64,000 nucleotides of DNA, from the NCBI RefSeq assembly GCF_964033635.1, contig NZ_OZ035533.1:620001-684000 (forward strand), in the 5' to 3' direction. The DNA comes from Chitinophaga sp. MM2321. GTDB taxonomy: Bacteria > Bacteroidota > Bacteroidia > Chitinophagales > Chitinophagaceae. Below the pieces are notes generated by a model that ran no database searches, was not told the origin of the DNA, and saw only the letters and a list, made by a program, of their open reading frames with translations. The position numbers and the translations under genes were made by a program. Positions 1-8,359 of this stretch are shown here, piece by piece. Positions within the stretch are counted from its first letter, which is position 1. Each line of letters starts with the position of its first letter.

Positions 1-2
1 CG

Positions 3-305
3 ACTGTAAATATAAGGTTAATAGAACCTGTAACAGATACCGATAACATAACGTTGGAAGTATCAAATGATGGTGCGCTTATTGCCATGGAGATGAAAGA
101 AAAGATATTTGAACCTTTTTTCCGTATCAAAGAAACGGCGGGGAAGAAAGGAACAGGTATAGGGCTTACTTTGGCGAGGTCGTTGGCCGAGCTGCACGGA
201 GGTTCGCTTTACTTGCAACGAAACGAAGAGAATATGAATACATTTATTCTCACGATCCCTTATAAATCCCCAAGGACTAAGCCTGATTTATATGTATCTG
301 AGTAA
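3..305 (+). CDS. Sensor histidine kinase, C-terminal ATPase end (partial)
   Basis: The window opens inside this gene, and the frame is open to the left edge. The visible 100 codons are the end of a HATPase_c domain: a VSNDGALI stretch matching the D-x-G (G1) box, KIFEPFFRI as the F box, and GTGIGLTLARSLAELHGG as the G2 box. It would bind ATP and phosphorylate its own His, which lies outside the window. The gene ends with TAA at 303-305. The next 18 bases are sense codons in the same frame and lead straight into the ATG of the response regulator. Bacteroidota often fuse these parts into one hybrid protein, so this may be the first half of a hybrid sensor split by a nonsense codon. Family assignment is firm; whether it is split or natural is open. 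Confidence 0.85.
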   Translation, partial: TVNIRLIEPVTDTDNITLEVSNDGALIAMEMKEKIFEPFFRIKETAGKKGTGIGLTLARSLAELHGGSLYLQRNEENMNTFILTIPYKSPRTKPDLYVSE

Positions 306-323
306 ACTTCTAAACAAGAAATA

Positions 324-1109
324 ATGCATCCACTGATTCTGCTTGTCGATGATGAGGAAGAAATACTGGATTTCCTCGAACGTATGTTTAAAAGCCGGTA
401 TAGTGTGCTTCGGGCAGTAAGTGCATCAGAAGCGTTGGAAATATTGGAACATGAAGTAGTACAGTTGATCATCAGTGATGTAATGATGCCGGGAATGGAC
501 GGTTTTGAATTATGCAGGATCGTTAAGTTGAATGATAAAACTTCCCATATCCCGCTTATATTACTTACCGCAAAGAGTACGATGCAATCCAAAATAAGTG
601 GGTTAGAACTGAAAGCAGATGCATATATAGAAAAACCATTTTCAAAAGAGCATCTCCTCGCGCAAACAGCCAGTTTACTGGCAAACAGAGATAATGTTCA
701 GAATTATCTTGCAGGATCACCATTACTGCATCTTAAGAGCAAAGATTATTCAAAGGCCAGTCAAAAATTTCTCGAACAGCTCTGTGATGTTATTAACAGG
801 TATATCGAAGATGAAAACCTGGGAGTTGAAATACTTGCCGAAAAGCTTAATATGAGCCGGATGACCTTATATCGGAGAATAAGGGAAGTATCCAAACTTA
901 CCCCTGCACAATTAATTAACCAGGTACGCCTTGAAAAGGCTGCTGAGTTGCTGGTAACAAAAGAGTATAAAGTTTATGAAGTGGCTATGAAGGTGGGTTT
1001 CCAGTCACAAAGCAACTTTGCAAGGAACTTCCTGCGGCAATTCAAGGTTTCGCCAACACAGTTTTTACAATCCCGGCGAAACGATAAAGAGGAAGAGAAT
1101 GATTGTTAA
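324..1109 (+). CDS. Response regulator, receiver domain plus AraC-type DNA-binding domain
   Basis: The protein has 261 residues. Residues 1-120 form a receiver domain: acidic pocket DDEEE at 9-13, phosphoacceptor Asp52 in SDVMMPGMDG, and the conserved Lys in EKPFS. Residues about 155-255 form an AraC-type double helix-turn-helix (LAEKLNMSRMTLYRRI, then VAMKVGFQSQSNFARNF). It would turn kinase phosphorylation into transcription activation. It lies 18 bases after the kinase and in the same frame. This receiver-AraC order is the C-terminal half of Bacteroidota hybrid two-component systems, which usually control an adjacent glycan locus. The paired elements at 1234-1304, 8285-8338 and 10561-10631 are candidate targets (inference). 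Confidence 0.9.
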   Translation: MHPLILLVDDEEEILDFLERMFKSRYSVLRAVSASEALEILEHEVVQLIISDVMMPGMDGFELCRIVKLNDKTSHIPLILLTAKSTMQSKISGLELKADAYIEKPFSKEHLLAQTASLLANRDNVQNYLAGSPLLHLKSKDYSKASQKFLEQLCDVINRYIEDENLGVEILAEKLNMSRMTLYRRIREVSKLTPAQLINQVRLEKAAELLVTKEYKVYEVAMKVGFQSQSNFARNFLRQFKVSPTQFLQSRRNDKEEENDC

Positions 1110-1649
1110 CATGGCGGATATCCGGATGAATGCCCGATACTGATCAGCTGTGCGCATCAAAAAGTATCAGCGTGACTTCAAAGAAAAGCACAACGGGTTC
1201 CGGGTTCTGATCTTTACAAGGTAGCCAGACTACAAAAATGATACGTTTTGACTTTTTTTTGATACTTATGGCATAAGTCAAATTATAAATTTGAAGTTCC
1301 TTTGTGTTATAAATCAATTTATTGTTTGTTAGCCCAAAACAAATGCACTTTCATTATAGTAACCAGATGTAATAGAGATTGATGGATGATTTCTTGGAAA
1401 AAAGATATTAACGGCTTTCAGATACCCGGTATTTTAAAAAAAATATATGACTATTTTAATTAGTTGTGAATCCTGACTTTTTATAAGAGAGTTAAAAATA
1501 GATATAAGTTCATCGCCTGGTGAACCTTACCAGATAGTTACCCCACAGCGGGAAAGTAATACAAAATTACAAGTAATCTCATTTTACATGGCAGTCAGTC
1601 AGATTGCCAATGGAATACTTATCATCATTATTATCAAAATCAATCGAAA
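1110..1649 (+). other. Long intergenic leader region
   Basis: There are 540 bases without a convincing gene. The notable content is the two-half-site element at 1234-1304 and a possible -7 box TAAATTTG at 1286-1293 with no good TTTG partner 19-21 bases upstream. If transcription starts near 1300, the next gene has a leader of about 350 bases. A 25-codon ATG-started frame at 1386-1463 is present but has nothing to recommend it as a gene. Confidence 0.5.
1234..1304 (+). promoter_or_regulatory. Conserved two-half-site operator/promoter element, copy 1
   Basis: Half-sites GATACGTTTTGAC (from 1240) and GATACTTATGGCA (from 1261) start 21 bases apart, which is two helical turns. The second contains a perfect palindrome ACTTAT-GGC-ATAAGT (1264-1278). 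It is followed by CAAATTATAAATTT and TTCCTTTG. Copy 2, upstream of the DUF4965 gene, aligns over the whole 70 bases without gaps; copy 3, upstream of SusC, matches in both half-sites. Tandem sites at this spacing fit an AraC-type dimer such as the neighbouring response regulator. The role is inferred. Confidence 0.6.
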
Positions 1650-2750
1650 ATGAGTAGCAATAAGTTTATTGTTCCACTAAGTATGTTGGGCGCCGGTGAT
1701 GTTGAAGAGGGAATCAGGTGTGGGCTTTTAGGTGGATTGATACAAGATTTAAGTCAGCAGGGAATTAATATTTCCGATGGTTTTGTGATTACGGCTCAGG
1801 CATATAAGCATTTTTTGTCTTCGAATCAGCTCGAATCGCAAATAAGGAAGTATTTACGTGCTATTGAGTACGATAATAAGAAGTCATTGAATAGCGCATC
1901 GGCTAAAATCAGGCAATTAATCCTGGGCGCGAAATTTCCCGCAGAGCTGCACAGGCAGATTATCAGTTCCTATAATGCTTTATCTAAGCAATACCATATT
2001 CCAGATACTTATGTTGCTATATATTCATCAGTTGTGGAAGACGATGTTTCTGATCTGTTATTTGATTCTCAGCGGGAAGCATACATAAATGTCAGAGGCG
2101 CGGCAATGCTGACAGATATAATAAAGAGATGTTTTGCAGACCAGTTTACTGATCAGGCGATAAGCTACCGGTATGCTATGGGGCACCGGCTTTTCAATAT
2201 AGGAACGTCTGTTTGTATCCGGAAAATGGTTCGCCCCGGCCTGGCGGCTTCCGGCCTCGCCTGTGCCCTGGATACTGGAGGCAAGTTTACAGGGGCAGTA
2301 GTGATAAATGGATCTTATGGCCCTGGACAATTGGTGATGCAGAAGAAGGTATCAGCAGATGAATTTGTTGTGCTTAGGTCTACCTTACAAGAGCCCGGTA
2401 TTCCCATCATTGAGAAGAAAATGGGGGATAAAGGAAAAATGATGATCTACGGTAGTAATCCTTATGAAGAAACAGCTGTTATCCCCACAGATAAAATCAT
2501 GCAATGCAGATTTTGCCTGGAAGATGAACAGGTGCTGATGATTGCCAGATGGGTAATTGCGATAGAAAAATTTGCCCGTAACAAAGGATATTGGTTTCCA
2601 CTGAATATTGAGTGGGCAATTGATGGGCGGACCAACCAGTTGTTTGTTGTGGGAATCAGCGGGAGCTCTGCTGATTTCAGGAAAAGGATGGGATTGTTGA
2701 AGTCATTGGTTTTCGATGTTAACTGTATCGTATTTGGGATGGTTAATTAG
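1650..2750 (+). CDS. Stand-alone degenerate PEP-synthase N-domain (PPDK_N-like) protein
   Basis: The 366 residues follow the ATP-binding N-terminal domain of phosphoenolpyruvate synthase from end to end. Matches include GINISDGFVITAQAY, CFADQFTDQAISYRY, MVRPGLAASGLACALDT and PLNIEWAIDG. The phosphohistidine and PEP-binding domains of the normal enzyme of roughly 800 residues are absent. Key positions are also changed. The family GGKNASL motif reads LLGGLIQ, the ATP-site VRSSATAED reads IYSSVVEDD, and the closing IVQARPET reads VVGISGSS, so the usual Lys and both Arg are gone. It is probably not a PEP synthase and may be a pseudoenzyme or binding protein. It has no signal peptide, so it should be cytoplasmic. 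Fold is confident; function is unknown. Confidence 0.7.
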   Translation: MSSNKFIVPLSMLGAGDVEEGIRCGLLGGLIQDLSQQGINISDGFVITAQAYKHFLSSNQLESQIRKYLRAIEYDNKKSLNSASAKIRQLILGAKFPAELHRQIISSYNALSKQYHIPDTYVAIYSSVVEDDVSDLLFDSQREAYINVRGAAMLTDIIKRCFADQFTDQAISYRYAMGHRLFNIGTSVCIRKMVRPGLAASGLACALDTGGKFTGAVVINGSYGPGQLVMQKKVSADEFVVLRSTLQEPGIPIIEKKMGDKGKMMIYGSNPYEETAVIPTDKIMQCRFCLEDEQVLMIARWVIAIEKFARNKGYWFPLNIEWAIDGRTNQLFVVGISGSSADFRKRMGLLKSLVFDVNCIVFGMVN

Positions 2751-2778
2751 TTTGTGGGAGCATCACCATAAACTATAA

Positions 2779-2834
2779 TAATAGCTACTACCTGGCCATG
2801 CGCAATCCGCTGTATTGTCAGATAGTAGCTATTA
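2779..2834. terminator. 12-bp inverted repeat between convergent genes
   Basis: TAATAGCTACTA (2779-2790) pairs perfectly with TAGTAGCTATTA (2823-2834) across a 32-base loop. It lies between the PPDK_N-like gene and the convergent SusD gene. There is no clear T-run, so termination on either strand is a guess. Confidence 0.4.
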
Positions 2835-2861
2835 CAATTTATCCAATGAATAACATCACGA

Positions 2862-3012
2862 TTAATGAATTGTCGGGTCAAATGTTCCTCCCCAATCTAT
2901 ATTCTGCTCAAGCTTATTTGCATTGGAAATAATGCTTTGCGAAATAGGAGCAAAGTAATATTTATCAGGTACTATATTAATCTTTACCCCAGATTGAGGC
3001 GCCTGTAGAATG
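2862..3012 (-). pseudogene. Out-of-frame C-terminal tail of the adjacent SusD gene
   Basis: Read one base out of register after the SusD stop, this stretch encodes about 50 residues. They include DKYYFAPISQSIISN and LEQNIDW, then a stop at 2862-2864. That is the usual C-terminal pattern of SusD proteins (KYYLFPIP...QNPGW type). A single extra base near 3013-3020, in an A/T-rich run, would explain the break. It could be a true frameshift mutation or a sequencing error. Confidence 0.8.
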
Positions 3013-4632
3013 CTATTTAAAATTTGATTCTGTTAATTGATAAGTTGCCCCAAGCTGTGAAGCATTTGTTAGTGGCATTTCTGAGCCATCGGCATTTATT
3101 GCAATAGCCTCCACACCATGCTTGGTGCTGTTGTTTAATACACTGAACATTCTCCAGCGGCGAAGGTCATTAAACCGGTGTCCTTCAAAACAGAACTCGA
3201 TATTATTTTCGTTCATGATAGCTTCCCTTAGTTGCTCTCTTGTAGTAGCTGTAATTCCATAGTTTCCATCTGCCCCTGGTTCTATCCCTGCCCGTTTCCG
3301 TATTTGTTTTAGTATATCCATCGCTTCAGCAGGATGTCCGGTTTCATTGGCCGTTTCTGCATAATTCAGCATCACTTCTGCAAAACGCATCAGTACAAAA
3401 TCTTTATCATATTGAAGAACAGCTGCCTGTGTAAGTGTTAGATCGCAATTTTTTAAGATAAAGAAACCGGTGTATGTGTCGTTGTTTTGCGATTTTGTAC
3501 CGGAATTGGGGTTAATACCATAGTTGTCTAAAGCATTGGCAATTCCAAGTGAAGTGTATTGCCTGTATCCTGTAGGCGTACCGGCAACAGGAAAAATTGC
3601 AGCATTCCAAAGAATTGATTTGTTAAACCGAGGTTCCCTGTTCAGCCAGTAAGATTGTAGGAACTGTGCATCGGTAGTGTAATAAGCACTGGTAGGATCG
3701 TTATACAATTTACCATCTTTCATGGGGAAACTTTTCACAAACTCCCATGTAGGACAAGTGCTGGCGTGATCTCTGCTTAACGAACCGGGGCGTGCTCCAT
3801 AATCCCAATTAGATGTTTTGTTTGGGAATTGATTAATAACAGAAAAAACAACTTCAGAATTTCTTTCTGACAATATAATATTTGAATAATCAGCTACTAA
3901 TTTATATCCCTGTGATTGCAGATTATCATATGCGTTTTTATTTACCGTATAAGCATCACTCCAGAAAGAATTGTTCCATGGGTTGGATGGATTGAATTGT
4001 GGCGAAGCTTTGTACAATAGTACTTTAGCTTTAAAGGCAAGTGAAAAATTCCCATCAATCTTCCCCCAATCTCCCGAAGAAGGCAAAATATGCTGCGGCA
4101 ATAATGCTATAGCTGAGTCAATATCCTGAATAATAAAATTGAAACAGTCTTTTGTAGAATTACGGGGAATATTCAAGCTGTCTTTATATCTATCCTGAGG
4201 GATCTTTATGTAAGGAACCCCTCCATAAGTTCTTACCATTCCAAAATAGGTATATGCCCTGAGAAAGTAAGCTTCTCCCAGGAGTTGATTTTTTACATCC
4301 TTGGAAAGATCTCCACCAGGTATATCTGCCAGCGCCTGGTTGATTAACCGGGCCTGGCCATAGTTCCAGTTGCCCAGCCCTCCATTTGTAACAGTTACAG
4401 CATCCTGAGAAAATGCGATTCCTGACAATTGGTCGCTGTTTACATCTGCCCTCACATTCCAGTTCCCGAATGCACTGGCATAAATATTAACTAAATATGC
4501 TTTGGCAAGATTAGGATCGTTCCAAACCTGGGATGGGTCGTAGGCGTTAAGATTGGGAACGTCTAAAACTTTTGAGCAACTACTTCCCAGTGATCCAATA
4601 AGAATAATTATAAATAGCTTTTTCATGAGCAT
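3013..4632 (-). CDS. SusD/RagB family glycan-binding lipoprotein (frameshifted end)
   Basis: The protein has 539 residues as read. The N-terminus is a lipoprotein signal (MKKLFIIILIG, then SSCSK), so it should be anchored to the outer membrane facing outward. SusD hallmarks are an early LLGEAYFLRAYTYFGMVRTYGGVPYI helix region and a late IEFCFEGHRFNDLRRW motif. It would capture oligosaccharide for the SusC channel encoded just upstream (33 bases away). The frame stops at 3013 with NFK, while the expected C-terminal tail continues in another frame to 2862. The intact protein would have about 590 residues. The lid-forming C-terminus may therefore be missing unless the break is a sequencing error. 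Confidence 0.88.
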   Translation of the reverse strand: MLMKKLFIIILIGSLGSSCSKVLDVPNLNAYDPSQVWNDPNLAKAYLVNIYASAFGNWNVRADVNSDQLSGIAFSQDAVTVTNGGLGNWNYGQARLINQALADIPGGDLSKDVKNQLLGEAYFLRAYTYFGMVRTYGGVPYIKIPQDRYKDSLNIPRNSTKDCFNFIIQDIDSAIALLPQHILPSSGDWGKIDGNFSLAFKAKVLLYKASPQFNPSNPWNNSFWSDAYTVNKNAYDNLQSQGYKLVADYSNIILSERNSEVVFSVINQFPNKTSNWDYGARPGSLSRDHASTCPTWEFVKSFPMKDGKLYNDPTSAYYTTDAQFLQSYWLNREPRFNKSILWNAAIFPVAGTPTGYRQYTSLGIANALDNYGINPNSGTKSQNNDTYTGFFILKNCDLTLTQAAVLQYDKDFVLMRFAEVMLNYAETANETGHPAEAMDILKQIRKRAGIEPGADGNYGITATTREQLREAIMNENNIEFCFEGHRFNDLRRWRMFSVLNNSTKHGVEAIAINADGSEMPLTNASQLGATYQLTESNFK

Positions 4633-4665
4633 GTATCTATAGTGAATGATTTATTTCAGTCCGGT

Positions 4666-7600
4666 TTAAAATTTTACATTTATGCCTGTCGTGAAGGATT
4701 TCATGACAGGGTATGAATCGTAATTAAGCTGTTCCGGATCCTGAAACTCTTTCATTTTTGAAAATGTAAAGAGGTTGGTGCCGTTAAAGAATAGCTGGGT
4801 GCCTGACAGCCCGATTCTTTCAACCCACTTGCCAGGCAGGTTGTAGGTTAAATTTATATTTCTAAGTCTTAAGTAGGCTCCATTACGCATCCAGAATGAA
4901 GACGCGCCTGTTCCCGATTCTAACCAGTTTTGCCCTACAGGCCGCGGATATTTTGCATTGGTGTTCTCAGGTGTCCATACATCGCCGGCCCAGATGGGAT
5001 AATAGGTACGGAAATTTCCGCCCCATTGCCGTATTCCCCCTCCCTCTAAATTGCTGATCATCTTATCATAAGCACTTACACCCTGAAACAACATATCTAA
5101 GGAAAATCCTTTCCATCCTACATTAAAACCAACTCCGAAATTAATACGGGGCTTACCATTATTGCTTAGCAGTTCAATATCATTATCATCAATTTTTCCA
5201 TCAGGAGTAGTACTAAAGTTCTGGCCTCTTATGTCCTTATAAAGGATGGCCCCTAAGTATGGCTGTCTACCATAGTAATTATATCCTTTTGCTATTAGTG
5301 CATCTAATTCTGCCTGTGTACGTATAATACCATCAGCTTTAAACCCAAATAATCTGTTACTCGGCTGCCCTATGGCATTATAAAAGCTTTGCTGCCCGCC
5401 TGGGTTGTATATGGCAAGTTGGTCCAGAATATCCCACCTGTCTTTAGCATACCCTATATTGCCATATATCGAGTAGGAAATCTTACCTATCCTATCCTGC
5501 CATTGCAAGGATAGGTCGGTTCCACGGAAAGATCTTGCTGCATAATTTTCGGGAGCGAGCGATTGTCCGTAAGAAGCAGGTAAGGTAACTGTACGGGGGC
5601 CTAAAATATTTTCCATCTTTTTTACAAAAACGTCAGCAGAACCGGATAAGCGGTTTTGCAGCATCGCAAAATCGAGCCCGAAATTTGTCTCATGTATGGT
5701 AGCCCATGTTATATTGGGGTTTGGAGTTTGCCCAGGTCTGATCGCAGTATAATAAGTATTACCAAGCATATATCCACCGCTGTTACCATAGCTGGTTCCA
5801 TACAAAAACGGACTGATTTTGTCGTTGTTTACATCTACGATATTTCCTGTGGATCCGTAAGATGCGCGTAATTTTAGTTCATCTACCCATCTTACAGCAT
5901 CTTTGAAAAAGGGTTCCTGGGAAACTCTCCACGCCAAAGACCCGGAGGGGAAAAATCCCCATCTACTATCTGGTGCAAAGGAATAATTGCCATCATCTCG
6001 AAATGAAAAATCAGCGATATAACGATCAGCGAAATTATAATTAACCCTTCCAATCAATGATTGGTAAGCTTCCCGAGCCTCGTTTGCGTCACCATACCTG
6101 TTTCCCGATGAGGAAGAGTAGGAGAACATCTGGTCAATATTCGAAACAGGGGAGTATCCTGTAGCAGTACTGCCGTAACCCCTGATTTCAGACTGTTCAA
6201 ATACAACCATCGCATTTACGGAATGTTGGCCAAATTTCCGGTCATAATTAAGATATCCATCCAATTGATACTTGGAGCCGGTTGCAATGTTATAGCTCAG
6301 CATAGGCAGGTTCTGCCCGAATGTAAAAGTATTGGTTTGATTGGGGTCTGGCGGTCCGGGAATATATTGGTTGCCAGAGGGGTCTGCCGGTATGAAAACA
6401 TAATTCTTTTGAAAAGTAAGAAACCATTTACGATAGAAATCGTTGGCTTCATAGTTGCCCACAAATTTTGCGGACAATCCTTTAATAAACTGATCTAATT
6501 TGACATTGAGCGTTAAAGTGGAATTTAATTGCCTTCTGCGTGTATGTATATATCTATCGCCCTCCACCTGATCAATAACATTCCACGCCTGCCAACTGCC
6601 CATAGGTGTTTGTACCGGGTATGGCGTGATGTGGTTAGCAGGTGTGCCATCCTTCTCAAGGTAGAAAGGGTATAGCTTAGGCCAGTTAAAAGTAACACGG
6701 TAAAAATCACCTACGTTATAATCGTCATCGCCTTCAAATGGCCAGTAAAAGCGATCATGGCTCTGTTGAGCTGCAGCAATATTCAAATCTAAAGAAACAG
6801 CATCGCTTATTTTAGCAGTAACATCGGACCGGAGATTGAATTTACCATAATCAAGATTGACATACGAGCCTTTTTCATTTGTATAGCTCAGCATGGAATA
6901 GTAGGAGATTTTATCACTTCCTCCTCTTATACTTAGTAAATATTTCTGGTTTGAAGGGTTTCGCCATATCCAGTCGCTAACATTGTAAGACTTGTTCTTG
7001 AAATAATCGAAAACTTCAGAATTATTAGGCGCTGTATATGGGGTATGCGCCTGTTCTGCATTGAATTGCGCCACCCTGTTCTGATAGGTCAATTCATCGG
7101 TCGCGTTAGTCATATTGCTCAGCAGGGTTTGTGTAGGAGTGGACACAGTGTTGGATACCTGGAAAGAAAATACAGGTTTTTGTATAATCCCTTTCTTTGT
7201 GGTTATTACGACCACACCATTACCCGCCTGAGCGCCATAAACAGCTGCTGTAGCAGCATCTTTTAAGATGCTCATCTGATCAATTTCGTTGGGATCCATT
7301 GCATCAAATGTTGACTTATCTTTTAAGATCCCATCGATTACATACAACGGTTCGCCAAAAGCTCCCCGGACACTGATGGAAGAAGTAGCGCCCGCAAACC
7401 CGGAAGTATTAATCACGGTAACACCCGCCGCTCTTCCCGCCAGCGCATTGGAAACATTAGTAACAGGGATATCATTAATCTTTTCCATTTTTATGGATGA
7501 TACGGCACCGGTAATATTTACTTTCTTTTGCGTACCATACCCAACTACCACCACCTCATTCATAGCACCAATAGAAGCAGACAGCGTAATTTGCAGGGGA

Positions 7601-7905
7601 GTTTTGGAACCCACCGTCACTTCTGTCCGCTGAAAACCGATAGCCGTTATTTCTAATACATCATTTGCTTCGGCAGTAAGTGTAAAGGAGCCGTCAGGAT
7701 GGGTTATAGCTCCTCCTTTTTTTCCTTTTATTTTTATTGAGGCCCCGGGAATTGGCTGTCCTGACTGATCTACCACCTTACCGTTAACATCTTGTATTGG
7801 TATACCCAATGGTGATGCATTGGCATTAAGACAGAAAATCAAAAAATAAATGAACAAACTAGCCAATAAACGGTGGTGCTGGCTTAGAGCAGGGATTCTT
7901 CTCAT
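4666..7905 (-). CDS. SusC/RagA TonB-dependent outer-membrane transporter
   Basis: ATG at 7905 is chosen because it directly precedes a signal peptide (MRRIPALSQHHRLLASLFIY); the frame is open 20 codons further. This gives 1079 residues. In order: a carboxypeptidase-regulatory-like beta domain (NGKVVDQSGQPIPGASI), the NEVVVVGYGTQKK segment typical of SusC plugs, the TonB plug (LAGRAAGVTV, YVIDGI, ILKDAATAAVYGAQAGNGV), then a 22-strand barrel ending in aromatic F. There is no STN domain, so it does not signal to a FecR protein. It moves SusD-bound oligosaccharide into the periplasm using TonB energy. Upstream lies a copy of the local two-half-site element, pointing to control by the nearby response regulator. 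Confidence 0.92.
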   Translation of the reverse strand: MRRIPALSQHHRLLASLFIYFLIFCLNANASPLGIPIQDVNGKVVDQSGQPIPGASIKIKGKKGGAITHPDGSFTLTAEANDVLEITAIGFQRTEVTVGSKTPLQITLSASIGAMNEVVVVGYGTQKKVNITGAVSSIKMEKINDIPVTNVSNALAGRAAGVTVINTSGFAGATSSISVRGAFGEPLYVIDGILKDKSTFDAMDPNEIDQMSILKDAATAAVYGAQAGNGVVVITTKKGIIQKPVFSFQVSNTVSTPTQTLLSNMTNATDELTYQNRVAQFNAEQAHTPYTAPNNSEVFDYFKNKSYNVSDWIWRNPSNQKYLLSIRGGSDKISYYSMLSYTNEKGSYVNLDYGKFNLRSDVTAKISDAVSLDLNIAAAQQSHDRFYWPFEGDDDYNVGDFYRVTFNWPKLYPFYLEKDGTPANHITPYPVQTPMGSWQAWNVIDQVEGDRYIHTRRRQLNSTLTLNVKLDQFIKGLSAKFVGNYEANDFYRKWFLTFQKNYVFIPADPSGNQYIPGPPDPNQTNTFTFGQNLPMLSYNIATGSKYQLDGYLNYDRKFGQHSVNAMVVFEQSEIRGYGSTATGYSPVSNIDQMFSYSSSSGNRYGDANEAREAYQSLIGRVNYNFADRYIADFSFRDDGNYSFAPDSRWGFFPSGSLAWRVSQEPFFKDAVRWVDELKLRASYGSTGNIVDVNNDKISPFLYGTSYGNSGGYMLGNTYYTAIRPGQTPNPNITWATIHETNFGLDFAMLQNRLSGSADVFVKKMENILGPRTVTLPASYGQSLAPENYAARSFRGTDLSLQWQDRIGKISYSIYGNIGYAKDRWDILDQLAIYNPGGQQSFYNAIGQPSNRLFGFKADGIIRTQAELDALIAKGYNYYGRQPYLGAILYKDIRGQNFSTTPDGKIDDNDIELLSNNGKPRINFGVGFNVGWKGFSLDMLFQGVSAYDKMISNLEGGGIRQWGGNFRTYYPIWAGDVWTPENTNAKYPRPVGQNWLESGTGASSFWMRNGAYLRLRNINLTYNLPGKWVERIGLSGTQLFFNGTNLFTFSKMKEFQDPEQLNYDSYPVMKSFTTGINVKF

Positions 7906-8359
7906 TTTAACGTGCTTTTTTATGTTTGTAAGTGGTTTAGCAAGCAACCGGGTAAATCGGGACAATATTCAAAGAAGTGATCTTGGCTGAATAATCCAGC
8001 AGCCCTAAGCTGCATTGCTGTTTTAGAGAACTGTTTTTACTTTCAGGTCCGGTATTTGGGAATGACCGGTTATTTTTTTTGACATTACTCTTTTGCTCCG
8101 TGATCAGGATGTTGTCCATGTTGCCGGAAACTTACTTTTATTTTGTTTTGACAATCGTTTCACTATAAACTAGGAAATGAAGTAAATTGGTAATAATGCT
8201 GATTTGGCTAATAAAGGTTGAATTTATTCATTGTTATGCGGACTGAAAGCAGCCTTTCCTTTCTTTAACAAAGTAAAATTAAACCCGGTAATAGTGCTAT
8301 TCCCTGTATATCAAAAATGATTCAGAACGTAACATTTTTGTTGCGGCACCAGTAATAAA
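7906..8359 (-). other. Intergenic promoter region of the SusC gene
   Basis: There are 454 bases between the SusC start and the upstream DUF4965 gene. It holds copy 3 of the two-half-site element (8285-8338). A 60-codon frame at 7937-8119 has no recognisable features and overlaps the 5' end region of SusC, so it is not called. The length suggests SusC has its own promoter and a leader of about 350 bases. Confidence 0.5.
8285..8338 (-). promoter_or_regulatory. Conserved two-half-site operator/promoter element, copy 3
   Basis: On the minus strand the half-sites GTTACGTTCTGAA (from 8333) and GATATACAGGGAA (from 8312) again start 21 bases apart, and the first is preceded by CAAAAAT as in the other copies. 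The consensus of the first half-site over three copies is CAAAAAWGWTACRTTYTGA. It diverges from copies 1 and 2 after the second half-site. It lies about 380 bases before the SusC start. Confidence 0.5.

Noticed and set aside
1386..1463. 25-codon frame in the leader of the PPDK_N-like gene
   Set aside because: Too short and unsupported by a start signal or known peptide class.
7937..8119. 60-codon minus-strand frame upstream of SusC
   Set aside because: No motif, no start signal, and it overlaps the 5' end region of SusC; likely chance.
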